Shown here piece after piece: positions 13,501-25,400 of a stretch of DNA of 64,000 bases. The stretch lies in assembly GCA_019671135.1 (NCBI GenBank), contig JAHRHY010000004.1, positions 2,666,001-2,730,000 on the forward strand, read 5' to 3'. Position 1 is the first letter of the stretch. Each line of letters begins with the position of its first letter. The stretch comes from Linnemannia hyalina (lineage: Eukaryota; Mortierellomycota; Mortierellomycetes; Mortierellales; Mortierellaceae). The position numbers were made by a program, and so were the translations under genes. The notes under the pieces were generated by a model, which had not been told where the DNA came from, made no database searches, and saw nothing but the letters and a program-made list of their open reading frames with translations.

Positions 13501-15655
13501 AGCCAGAGCTGCGTTTCCAGCAGGGCTCTTGGTGATATCATAGGTGCTCGAAGAAGGGAACGCCAAGCGACGACAGATTTCCTGGTAGTCCTGGTTCCTC
13601 CTTTCCACTTGGCTGGTGTCAGCTGCCAGATGGGATCCAACAAAGCACAGGTACGAGTCCTTGTATCGGATACGGATCGAGACGCCTCCTTTGTTTGCAA
13701 GGATGTTCATGATTCCAACACCTGCAGCGTGGGCAGTGACCTCCTTGATGTATTTGACCTGATCCACTGCTGCAAACATAACAATCAACAATCCTACGAG
13801 CTGTCTCGACGTGACCTATTACGAGTGAAGCGCGGGGACATGGTTAGCCACGCTGCTCCATATCAAACAGTCAAACCAGTTCAATGATGAGCGTGTTCCA
13901 TACCTTTTGATAACCACTTCCAAGACATTCTGCGATGGCGCGTGTCCACTCTTCCTCCTTGGCCCCATCAAAGACAATGTACGCCTCTGCGCTCAAATCG
14001 AGTTCCTGGAAGCTGCAATGCGAATAAATATTTTGAGACGTGAATATTAATTTCATGTGCGACAAGTTTCTCTTGCAATCGAAGACAGAGAGGAGGCGTG
14101 TCATTACCAGAGGACATATATGTCGGGCTGCGTCTCGCCCTCGACCTTGAGCCATGGATCCAGCTTCTGAGTAGCATTCCTGCCATTGACATTCCATGTG
14201 CCTACAAAAGCACTATCATCACCATCAACAAGTACGAAAAGGTATTAGTGGCGAAATTACACACTAGAGCGACTCAAGAGATCAATTCCGAAAAAAGCAA
14301 ACCAGGAACTTACTGCATGAACCCGTTCTCGGTAAACTCGCTTTCCCTGGCGCGCATCTCCTTCTCGACCCAACTCTCTTTAACAGACCCAAGTTGCAGG
14401 CGTGGGCCACTGGAAGGAACAATCGCCTGGCTCTCTTCCGGCTGAAGGAAATACATCGACAGAGGGTTGGTCGTAGAGGAGATGAACTCTTCCATAGTCT
14501 GGATCGATCCTGACGCTATTTTGTGCACAAGGAGGTGAGGTGTCATTGTCAGTAATGATCTTCTTCTTCGTCCGGCCTAGTCCACTGCTCCGAAATGACT
14601 ATGACGAAAGGATATATACCTGCTGGTGAATGGGCTTCCGGGTCTATCGTGTAGTACTGGATCCAGCGATGACTGCTTCCTCCAGCATAGAAATTGTCGT
14701 CCTCTGCGTTTGTATTGTACGATAAGGAAAGAGGTTCAAGTCAGCCAAGATGGAAGGAAATATGGATGTTTTCGCGATACAAAAAATCCAATGCTGCCTT
14801 ACGAGCAATGAGGTGACTACGCCTGAGTTCCTTGAGCAACCCTTGAAGTGTCTCCAGATCGTCCGTGTGCACAGTCGCCTCTGTCTGGTCGCAGAACAAC
14901 TTCAGCGTGAAATCTAGATATATTCCACAAGTCAGCGAAGAAATGAGTGACCCCAGTATATCCTTTTGACCTTCCCCCCCACAAAGCAATATGACGTAGG
15001 GCAATATATCCACAATTCTCCGACGACGATTTTTGTTACCGTTCTTTGAATCCTGGATCGACTGCTTATCATCCTTGTCCACGGGCTTTGTTTGCGCTGA
15101 TGGAGTAGGGGTGGGAAATTGGCGACAAAGAGAAATCGAGTGAGTTGTAGGTATCAACAAAGTGAAAAACGGCACGCCAGTATCGACATAAAACATGTAG
15201 GATTGCGCGCCCACTACTAAACATACCAACCGAGATCCTGAAGTCAAAGTACACAGGGAGCACTTCCTGGAGGACACTCGCCATCAATCCTGTGCGCTTA
15301 ATAATAAAGACACTAAAAACAGCAAGCACATTGACACGAAATCGAAAAAAAAGAAATTAGTGAGTTGTGGAACGAAAGTATCAAGTCGCAAAGTCGAAAA
15401 CAGGCGCCACAACGTGGCACCAGTAAGTTCCTCTCCAGCAATTGAATACCCCTTCCGGATGAAGTTCATCTCCCGCTCTCTTTTCTCAACTTACCACGCC
15501 TCCTCGACGCCGGCTTGAGTGTTGACAATAATAGCCAAGACCCTGTTCTCGAGCTTGCCGCTGTCCCCTGTACACAGGACCTGAGCAGAGAATTGACAGC
15601 GCTCAGTGGGTCGTAACAGTAGTTGCGCCATTGCGTGGCTCTCTTCGCCTGTCAT
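10501..15655 (-). CDS. OCRL/INPP5B-like inositol polyphosphate 5-phosphatase with ASH and RhoGAP-like domains
   Basis: Removes the 5-phosphate from phosphoinositides such as PI(4,5)P2 at endosome/Golgi membranes (family knowledge). The multi-exon minus gene starts at the ATG at 15655. Order: N-terminal region (possibly PH-like), catalytic domain with [44 protein letters not shown] and SDHKPV, then an ASH domain ([21 protein letters not shown]), a linker and a RhoGAP-like domain. Where active RhoGAPs have the arginine finger (G-x-x-R-x-SG) this protein reads NLFLLSG, so the GAP domain is probably non-catalytic, as in OCRL. A Ser/Gly/Ala-rich insert splits the RhoGAP part, and the tail is low complexity. 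Exon borders are approximate. It lies about 590 bp downstream of the Kap123 gene on the same strand. Confidence 0.88.
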
Positions 15656-16244
15656 GTAATGGTACGCTTCTGGGTTCCTTGTGAGGTCCTGGAGGTTGGC
15701 GTTCGTGTGTGCTCGTGTATGGCCGCGTGGGGGAGAGAGAGTTCTGAACCCTGAATTCGTGGAGCAGCGAGAGCGAGCCGTTTGTTAGAGCGACGAGGTG
15801 ATAAGGTTGTATGTATGCGAGTTTTGTTGTTCCTGCGTGTTTGTTTGTCCCGGTTTGTAATGTATTTCTCCTGTCGTCGTCGTTGTTGTTCCGACAGAAT
15901 GAGTGTCAGCGGCGAAGTGAATGAATGAAAGTCTGAAGGAAGGAGTGTGATGTTTTGAAGAAGTGGAAGAGAAGAGAAAAAAGAAAACAGAAGAAAGACC
16001 ATGAGGAATGGTCAAAGGGGCAATTCCATTCAACCGAGGGAGGGAACCCGTGACGGGCAAGGAGGAGAGAGACAGAGGCGAAAGAAGGGGTGAAAAGAAA
16101 GGCACAAATAGACAGACACATCCCCCACTTGCCCGAGTATGCTGTAACACCTTTAACGAAACACGCGACAGAACAGAGGACAAAGGGTTCACTGATAAGG
16201 CATCTCTCTTTTAAAAGGACTACTGTCAACTAGCGCAAAGGTAT
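15656..16244. other. Spacer between OCRL-like and Kap123 genes
   Basis: Mostly the 5' leader and promoter of the OCRL-like gene and the 3' end of Kap123. It is purine-rich on the plus strand (15950-16110). No coding signal is found. Confidence 0.5.
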
Positions 16245-19200
16245 CTACAGGAAGGCGCCAAGAGGGGTGGAGGCAATGTTGAGGGCAGGGAACTGCTGGT
16301 TGAGCTGCTTGACAATCTCAATCATCTCCTGACGGGTGGTAGGCTTGAGCTCACCCTCGCGAGGGAGCACATCAGCAAAGACGGCCAGCAGCTGAACCAA
16401 GTTGGCAAAGATCCATGCATTCTGGGCACGAATCAACGAGAACAACAACTTGAAGACAGGCTCGTTCTCCTCAAAGTCAACCTTCAATGGCAAGGCCTGG
16501 ACAAAGACAGGCAGCACCTGTTCCACAGGCACAACGTTGGGATGCTTCATGATCATACGAGCAACCGCACCACACGCATTGTCTGTCACATTCGACAGAT
16601 CTTGTCCCTGGAACAAGGGGTAAAGTGCTTGCAAAAGGGCGGGATAGTGCCTAGTGAGTAGTGAAAAAACGAGTGAGCAAGGTGTAAAAAGAAAAAAAGG
16701 GGGAGAGAGAGGAGGAGGCATGTTCGAGTTGCACAAAAATGCAAGATAAGTCTAAGCACTTACGAGGAGAGATCAATAGTTGTGTTCTGGCAAAGAGCAC
16801 CAATGGCAAAGGCGGCATTGCTTCGGACCTCATCCTCCTCGTCGCTGAGACCCTTTACGATAAGAGGGAACAGCTGCTCGGTAAAGTCGGTGATACCAGT
16901 GCTCATTCCGTTTGCGATCTCGCCCAAGCACCCCATAGCCATCGACCGCTCACTGCTTGGCTTGGACTTCTTGTAGTACTTGGCAATGTGGGGGATGAAC
17001 ACCTGGGCATAGGGCACAAAGCTGGCACCAAGAACAGCAGCCAAGGCTCCAACGAGATCCGATGCTCCAGTGATCAACAATGCGTCGTATTCAGCCTGCT
17101 CGTCCTCCTCCAAGAGCCCCTCGTCATCAACAAGCTCCTGCTGACAGTATGCCTTCTTCTCAAATAGCAACTGCAGCTTTGCAGCAATATCATCGATGTC
17201 TATTATCACGAAGTAACGAGTTAGATACAACCTTCTTCAACAAGGACCACAATCACCGCTTGTACCACTGTCAATGCCCTCTACTTACGATCAGCAATGA
17301 TACCAGGGCCACAGAGCCGAACAGTCTCAACCATTTCGTTGCAAATCTGGAACACAACCATCCTATTCAAATACACAGTGATCAAGGTAAGATTATTGTC
17401 TGCATCAACGGTCAATGATCAGTCACAGTCAAGTACAGTGATGTTTGGACTTACTTTTCATCCTCTTCATCCCAGACGGCGAGGATGGCGGGCATCACCA
17501 AAGTGTTCAGCTGGGCGACATTCTCATGGAGAGGGACAGTTACAGGAAGACCAGCCACCCATTCCTGAGAGTTGGACAACTTGTAAAAGGCGCGCAAAAA
17601 GTTGAACAGCGAACGGCAAGAGGCCTTGCGCACACCGTCGGCTAAATGGGTCGACAGTTCCAAAAGCTGCTCGACGGTCGACTCGACATAGGGCAAGAAG
17701 GCAGATCCTGTGTACTGGAAGAGTTCACCAATGGTATCAGCAGCAACCTCCTTCTCGTCTGCAATAGCAGACTTGTAGACGTAGCTGTCCTCCTCGCCTT
17801 CCTCTCCTTCGAGCTCGTCCAGATCCTCGATATCGTTCTCCAAGCGGGTGGTGTTCTCGTCCAGCTTGCATGAGTGGATCAATTGAGGGACGATAGCCTC
17901 CAAGTATGGAGCGAATTCGTCCGCAAAGACCTGAGCGATTCCTGCAAAAAAGTAGAATCCACACTCCCGAAGACGGTTGTTACTCAGATGCAATCCCTCC
18001 ATGGCCAACAGCATCAAGTCGTTCAAGTATGGCTATCGATGAGTTGAAAAATGCGAAATAATAAGCATGGAGCAACACAAAAATTGGGGTTGTCAAAGAA
18101 AATCAAGAAAAAAAACAAATGACAACTTACGCGGAAAGCCTCCTTGCCGACTGCAACGGCGATGGCACCGAGAGCATCGGTAGAGACGGAACGAAGCATA
18201 ATCTCGTCGTCGTTCGAGCGAAGGGACATCAAGTGCTGGAGACGCTTGGTGACCTCGACAAAGTAAGGGGTGAACTCTTGGCCCGAAGCATGAGCGGCAC
18301 TACCAATAGCAGCGACAACGATGGCGCGGGTCTCTCCCTGAGAGTTCTCGAGCATGTGAATCAACTTTTGCATAAGTTCGGGAAGGTATTGAAGAATGTT
18401 GTCGCCGAGACCTTCCAAAATTGCATCCAGAGCGTTGCAGGCTTGCTTGGTAATCTCGGGTGTGGGCTCGTTCATGAGGTTGAAGACCAAGGGCAACAGC
18501 GTAGCGTGGTTCTCCGCAACCTCCTCGTCAAACTCTTCGGCAAGAGAGCTCAAAGCCATGCAGGCAGCGCGGCGAACAGTTGCATCAGGGTCGCGGAGTC
18601 CAGTGCAGACCAAAGTCAACAATTCGTTGAACTTGGGGCGGATGAAATCGACAGAGCCCTCAACCAGGACAGCGAGTGTGACCATTGCAGCCTTACGGAA
18701 CAAGGGTTCGGGGTTCTGCATGTAGGTCAGAATACCTTCAGCAGCGATAGGGAAGACCTGCTGAGGGGGTAAGTTGGTGGCGAGGGTGTTGATGACCTTG
18801 AAGGCGAGGCGGGCAGGAGAGTCCTCGTCCAAATCCTCGGGTTCCTCCTCTGCAGCGATTGGCATCAAAGCCTGGATCATAGGGCCAACAAGCTTGAGGC
18901 GCTGGATCTTTGTCTTTTTATACACAACAGCCCACATGAGGAAGGAGAGACCCTGAACACGTACAATGGGTTCGTAGGACTTATTGCTACCGATGTTCAA
19001 GAAGAACTGGATCAAGGACTGGACGTGCTTGGAGATGACGGGAATCTCGAGCAAGAGGAGTTGGTCAAAGACATCGAAGCACTTGACAGCCGACTCTTCG
19101 TCACCGTCGGTCAGGGTCTGCTGCAAGACGTTGACCATGTGGGGGACGAGCTCGGAGAACATGGCAATCTCCTCCTTTTGATCATCCTCGATAAAGTCTG

Positions 19201-20145
19201 CAATCTTTCCAAGTGCCTGGACGGTTGTTGTGCGGACGACTGATGACTCTGGGTCGACGATAGTGCGGCTGAAGAGCTCCAAGAGCTGGCGCAAGTTCTC
19301 GGCAAAGGCGTCAGTGACTTCAAAGATGGCATAGATAACATAAACACCGACCTCGCGGTGTCCTGCGGTAGGGCTCGAGGAGCACTGGAATAAGAAGGCG
19401 ATAAGCTCTGACCAGGTGTTGGCGGGGATCTCGACACGTCCAACAGTAGCGATGACTCGTGCTGTCGAGTGGCGAGGGAGGGACCTATTATATCGATTAT
19501 GAAATGGCAATGCTGGTTAGAGCTTTCCTGGGTGTCCTTGTTGTTCCTTTGTTGATTTTCTGTGCGGAAAACGTTTTTTCTGTTCTCCAGGCGTATGAGA
19601 GGGGAACGTACTCTGGCTCGTTCAGAATGATTTCGAGGAGTTTAGCCTTGACTGCCGTCCTGACATCCAGTCCTAGGGCAGTCCACCAGTTCGTCACCTG
19701 TTTGCGGAGCTCAACCGCCGCAAGTTGACGGATCTATGTTCGAGGAATAAATAAAAACAATGCGTTGTCAGGACAAAACATCGTCTCCAGCCTTTTCATT
19801 TTCGTCTGTTTGTATGTTGTAGTACTGTCCAAGGTTATCTGTCCATACCTCCTTCTGGGGCGAAGTCTGGATAATATGAACAAGGGCAGGCACACAGTTG
19901 GCCTCGGCAAAGTACTTTGTCTTCAACGCGGACGTGGCCTATGAGCAAAAAAGAAGAGTGAAGTGATGTCAGCAGGGTTGATCGACAACTCCCGAGTGTT
20001 TGATGTAAGTACGTTCGTCCTGCATGGTGTTACATGTTCCCGTGTTTAGTTGGTGGGATGTGGTTACCTCCTTGATCTGGTCGTTGGTGTCAAAGTTGAT
20101 GACCTGGCGAAGGGTCTGCTCCAGTCCTGCAACGTATTCTTCCAT
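16245..20145 (-). CDS. KAP123: Importin-4 / Kap123-type karyopherin beta
   Basis: Nuclear import receptor that binds cargo (ribosomal proteins, histones H3/H4 in known members) and Ran-GTP, and shuttles through nuclear pores. About 1,080 residues of tandem HEAT repeats, the normal length for the family. The N-terminus (MEEYVAGLEQTLRQV) starts at the ATG at 20145. Typical segments are RQLAAVELRKQV (exon near 19735), ELVPHMVNVL, CMALSSLAEEFDEEVAENH, an acidic insert (DLDELEGEEGEEDS) and the C-terminus ending in TRQEMIEIVKQLNQQFP. Exons are long, with a main exon of roughly 18130-19490 and smaller ones on both sides. RanBP4/IPO4 and Kap123 are the closest family by motif; assignment versus Pse1/IPO5 is by overall look only. 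Confidence 0.87.
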
Positions 20146-20264
20146 GATTTCCGTAAGTGAGAGAGAGAAGGTAGGAGAGGGGGGTGTTGTTGATGAGGAG
20201 GGTGGAGCGGAAAACAAAAAGAGAAGAAAAGAAGACTTGAAAGAAGTGAGCACCGCGTTAGCTT

Positions 20265-20290
20265 AAAAAAAAAAAAAAAAAAAAAAAAAA
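20265..20290. repeat. Poly-A run (26 bp)
   Basis: Uninterrupted A homopolymer about 120 bp upstream of the Kap123 start (poly-T on the gene strand). It may work as a nucleosome-excluding promoter element; the length may also be unreliable in assembly. Confidence 0.8.
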
Positions 20291-20800
20291 CCAACGTCCC
20301 AAAACGTGATCCATCATCAGCGCACAACATGGAAAGAGCTTTGACCGCGTCCGCCACCAAAAATCTCATCCGTGGTGCGAAAAATGTCCTTTCGTTTGTT
20401 TGTGCATACAAAACCCAAACCAAAGTCTTTTTCAAAATAAAGATCAAGGGCTTTTTTTCCAATGCTGTCGCCACGTTGTCCATGCATTGTTGTAAGCATA
20501 CAAATGATTCGGTATCAGAGGGTATTGTTCATGAAAGGTGCTGGGCATGAAAAATTGACAAATGGGAAGGCGTGATTTGTGTGTGTGCTGTACGCATGAA
20601 AAAGCGAACGGCCTACTTCCAACCTTATCTGAGACAACAACCCCTGACAATGATGGTATCTGGTTCCTGGCGTCGGCTTTTGTTGCCAAAGTGAAAAAGG
20701 GTTTCCAGTTGTTTCATTTCTTTCTGGTAAAGAAACAAAGGTACTGCCCAGTAGAAGGATATTTCAACTTTTGTATTTTTTACTTGTGATCTACAACGTG

Positions 20801-22007
20801 CTACTTTGCGCCACACATGCCATCCTCGTCCTTCTCAGACTCAATTTGCCGCAGCTGTGCCGCCCTCGCAACTAGCTCCCGTGTCGTCAATGCCTGAGTC
20901 TCCCGACGAATTGCCCCACCTCCAAGGACATACGAGCCGCCCTTCCATGACTGTCCATCGACTCCATGATCCTCCAGATCATCATGGTATCCCTGAAGTC
21001 CATTGGCGGGGTCGAAAAAGTCACTTCCAGCGACTCGGCTGCCGTTTTGTGCAGTCCAGTCCAGTTGTTGCACCTCCTTGTTCAGTTGTCGGTTCAGAGC
21101 GTGGAAGTTGTCGTCGTGCTCGCTCCAGACCTAGGTATATCAATGTTTATGGATAATTTCATCCGCATTAGTTTTCTATGCAACACAACCATTAATAAAA
21201 GGATGTATAACGGCGACAAAAAAACCAAAATGCAGCTTACGTTGTGAGCAAGCTCATGCAAGAGAACTTTCCGAACGGCATCATAATGCCGGAACCCTTC
21301 CAGATCATCCGTCCGTAACCGAAGCGCAATCAATTCGCCCTTATTCCTGTTATACCCCAGAATGGTCTTTTGAGCCGGGGACAGCTCGATCAACGCGCCA
21401 ACCTGCCATTTGTGTAGTTTCATGATCCCGATGATTCCTCGGTCGTTCTTGAGTCGCTCCAGAACTGCACGTGCTTTGTCCTGTTCTTGGAACTCTGGAA
21501 GAACTTGGATGGGTCCGAATGTATACTTGTCATCGTCCATGTTTCGTACTGGTTGGGATCTCTGTTGGTGGTGACGGTGAATGTGGACAAAAAGGTGATG
21601 TCAGTTTCCTGCTAGTAGATGAATAAAGAGTGTTTCCTCGAAAATAATAATATACAGTGATCACAGAACGTTAAGCAGATTCATACCTTTGCTACAGGTG
21701 CTGGCCGGTAGCTCTTCCGTGTATTGATATGCTCATCGATAGAATGAACCTTGGCGATATCCTTCTCTGTGGTGCCGAGAACAAAGATCTTGGCTCCTGT
21801 AGTCAGAGAAGGGTGCTTGACAAAGACAGTCTCGGTATCCTCACCCTCGTTGGGTCTGAGGACCTTGCCTTTGAACATGACCTTGAGTCCTGAGAGGGGC
21901 ACTTGAGTCTGTTCTGAGATCTGTTCCAGTAAGAGGGTTGATGTTGATGTGGGTGCGATGTCGAGGTCGTACTTTGTCCCCTTGAATGTGTACTGGAGTG
22001 AGGCCAT
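20801..22007 (-). CDS. Ubiquitin-like plus WLM-domain metalloprotease (Wss1-like superfamily)
   Basis: 323-residue protein with an N-terminal ubiquitin-like fold (about residues 1-80: LKVMFKGKVLRPNEG) and a WLM zinc-metalloprotease domain. The active site is HELAHNVWSEHD, the HExxH-x5-H pattern of WLM/SprT-type proteases. Wss1-type relatives process DNA-protein crosslinks and SUMO/ubiquitin conjugates; that role is inferred here. Exons 21687-22007, 21241-21561 and 20801-21130 sum to an intact frame. The second intron sits inside the zinc-binding motif, between HN and VW. The C-terminal tail is polar. It is divergent from the ZGRF1-like gene, 483 bp apart, suggesting a shared promoter for two DNA-repair genes. 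Confidence 0.88.
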
Positions 22008-22490
22008 TTTTGTGTTGTTCTGAGTTGATAGAGGATGGTGGTTCTTTCGTTGTGCCTGAGTAAGTTTTCCTTGATTTGTGTTTGGTTGGTTGATGAGTAA
22101 TGTGAGTTCCTTGTGGTTAGGCTGGTATATGTGAGGAGGGGAGTGTTGTATTAGGTGTGTGTTTGTGTGGAATTGGGCGAAGTGGGGGTATGGAGTTGAA
22201 AATGAAGGAAGAAAGGAAGCAAAAGTAAGGGCGGGGTGTCCGTCCTTTTTATTCCTAGTTCGATTGGCAAGACTGCATAGAACAAATTACGCAGTCCCCC
22301 CACCTCCGATGACAAATCTTTGCTGTGGACAAATCGCAACGAACCCAACGCGCGTTGTCTCTCAACCATTTTAATTATTGGCCACCAAAATTTGACTGCC
22401 CTTGCGTTTCGCACGTCAAGTTTGTTTGTTGTTCACCACCTACTCTTTGCTTCGAAACGACATGCCACCGCACCGACAGGAACAACAGAC
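22008..22490. promoter_or_regulatory. Bidirectional promoter region, WLM protease / ZGRF1-like
   Basis: 483 bp between divergent start codons. It contains GT-rich stretches next to the WLM gene and a CCACCAAAA box at about 22381. No other gene is seen. Joint regulation is inference from spacing. Confidence 0.5.
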
Positions 22491-25400
22491 ATGAACCCCT
22501 ACTCCGAATTCACTTGCCTCTACACCAGCCAAAAACAAAAGAAGGCAAAGACTTGGCATGATGGTACTTTCACCCTCATTCTCTCTTGATTCTCGGAATC
22601 AACTCTTGCTATGATCACAGGTCCCTTTTTTTGCCACCAAAAACGTTCTTACATGTTCGCTTGTCCACCATTGTAGGCCACTTGAAGTACTTCCACAATA
22701 ACTCCAAGGTCGTCCTCTATGACGAAAAGTACAATGTGCTAGACAGCAAGTTCCATAGAGGAACGGCGCTTGCTGTTGGTGACGACATGGACATGGAGAA
22801 GCACTTGGTCACTGTCGAGGACTTGACGGTCGAATACGCCACCAATCCTGGAGACTCAGGAACGTCCTCCAAACCTGTTGCTGCTACCTTAACAGCAGCC
22901 CGAACGGCAGTACCATTGCGTTCAGCACCGTCGCACCAGCAGTCAAAGCCAGCTGTGAGACCTTTGAACCCTTATGCGTCGGCTGCTTCGGCTAATTCGG
23001 CCTCATTGTCGTCCCGATCAACTGACAGAGTACCTCCACAATCTGCGGGCAGACCTGTGAATAGTTCCGTACCTCAGCAACACCAGTACAGCAATGCGGG
23101 AACCAGCAATAACTACTCTGTGAACGCATCTCAAGTAGACCTGAAGCGGAAAAAGTGGAGGGCGCCTTTCACCAACAAGGACCTTTCAACCCCACCTTTG
23201 ATGGACGAACAGTTTGATCAACTGGACGATGGCGACTTTGACAACTGGGAAGACTCTGCTATGCTAGACTCTGTCATTGCACCTCCGGTCCCGGAAGGCA
23301 CGGGCATGAGAGGGAATGCTGTAGCGAATAGAGCATCCACGGGGCCAACTTCTGCCACGGAACCTACTTCATCCATCAAGCCTGTGTCAACAGCACTCTC
23401 AACATCAGGATCGACTGCCTTCTCAAGGGACGCTCCCAAAAGACGAAAAGTCGGACTGTCAAGACCTACGGGATCTCTGGATGTTCCAGCGCAATCATCG
23501 CTCATGGCTCCTCACAAGCCTCCCAGCAGCCAACTCGAGTTCCCAAACGCCGCTCGCTGCACCAATTTTACTGGAAAGAACTCTGGGCAGCTTCTTCGGC
23601 GGTCAATGGCACTTGGATCTCGGTTTGCATCGACCAACCAGTACAGGGACAGCATGACTTTTTTGATATACGAGCATCTTCAGATCATGGTCATCGAGAT
23701 CGCCATCATCATGTGGGGTATCAAGTCAAGCAGGAAGGCACATGACGGAGATTCCCAGGATTCACTCTATCGAAGTCGAGGCGTGCACGTACATTCGGGT
23801 TCGACATTGAGGAGGCGAGGAGATGCTTACACGGGGTTTCCTCTCTACAGAGGCCAATCAGGAGCACCTGGACCTATGGAGGCAACCGCTGTGGTGCAGC
23901 CTTCAGCGCAACAAGCCGCCGTACTCTCACTTTCCAATAAGGAGCATCACTCAAAGTACGAGCAAGTGGTTGACATTTGACATGCGGATCAAATTATTTC
24001 GGGATAACTGGATGTTGACATTGTCTTTTCCCTTTTTCCCCACTCTTCAGGTACTCCAAGGACGATCTGTGGGTGGTGTCGCAGTCATCACGGTTCGATG
24101 CTGCGTCCACGTTTTTCGCACGCTCTGTCTTTTACGGACCATCCGGGAACGATGTCGAGGTCAGTTTATGGGCGCTCTGCTTTATATTGGCGCATGTGGA
24201 CTATACCTGGACCTGTATCTGACCCAAATTGTCTCATCCGCGTAGATTACCTGCTTGTCACACAGTGACTCTAGTAAAGCCAGGGACATACTGTCGCGCT
24301 CAAATCAAGTGTGCGCCATACGACTATTCAATGGCATGTCAGAGTTCATGATGCTTGGTAAGTTCTAGTTTTCTCAGTGTCATCCTGTGGGTAAATTGTC
24401 ATCATCACATCTACAGGGTATTTACACCTCTCGAATGTCTCCGCAACGGCGATTTAGACAACTTGCAGGACGGGTTGACAAAGACACCGCTTCTCCCTAC
24501 ACTTTTGAACTATGTTCCGCCAGAGTTGGTCAAGGCATCAAGGACAGCGGTCTTCAAAGCACCCTCTCGTATCCCTGAAAAGTCTGGATGTATTGTGCTG
24601 ACAGAGGAGGATGGGATTGATATGGAGACTGAACTTCAGGATACGATTGAGAAGTATGGACTAAATTACGAGCAGGCAACTGTATTACGGAGCTTTGCTC
24701 ACACTGTTGTCCGAGCGCCGGGTTGGAGTCCATCGTCTTCCGAGCCACCCTCGATCTTACTTGTTCACGGTACGTTCCTCGATAGGGCTAATGAGATATT
24801 TGGTCACCATTTCGTACGGTTGCTAACACTGGAATTGGTCTATATTTTTCATTTTAGGCGTGTTCGGAGCTGGAAAGAGGTATGACAGTGTCAAGTCATG
24901 CCGGAAATACTGGAATGAGAAACGGATCAGCTCGCATGGACTATCGCTTAAACGGACAATCTTTCATATCTTTCCATCTCTAGTTTCTTGATCGCCGTCT
25001 TGATTGTATTTATTGACACGCTCCTCAGTAAGGCTCGCCCACTCCCAAAGGATGTGCGTTCCTGTCGGTTTCTGGTCTCCTCCATGACCGTATGTTCATG
25101 CATCATGTTTGCCTTCGCTTTTTATACTAAGAACTGGATGGCGGAACTTTAACTAACGCAGTGTGTCTTTTCTCTCTGCATGTATAGAATGTTGCCGTGG
25201 ACAGGATTCTGATGGTAGGTGTCTACCTTTACGTGGACATACTCTGGAACATACGCTAAGAGGATATCCTGATACTAAAATTCTCGTGCAGGCCTTGCTA
25301 GATCTCAACTACAACAAGTTTGTTCGTGTGGGCAGTTTGAAAAAGGTGGCCAGGAGAGTTCTTCCTTTCACCGCCCAGTCATCAAGCGCACGAACAGGAG

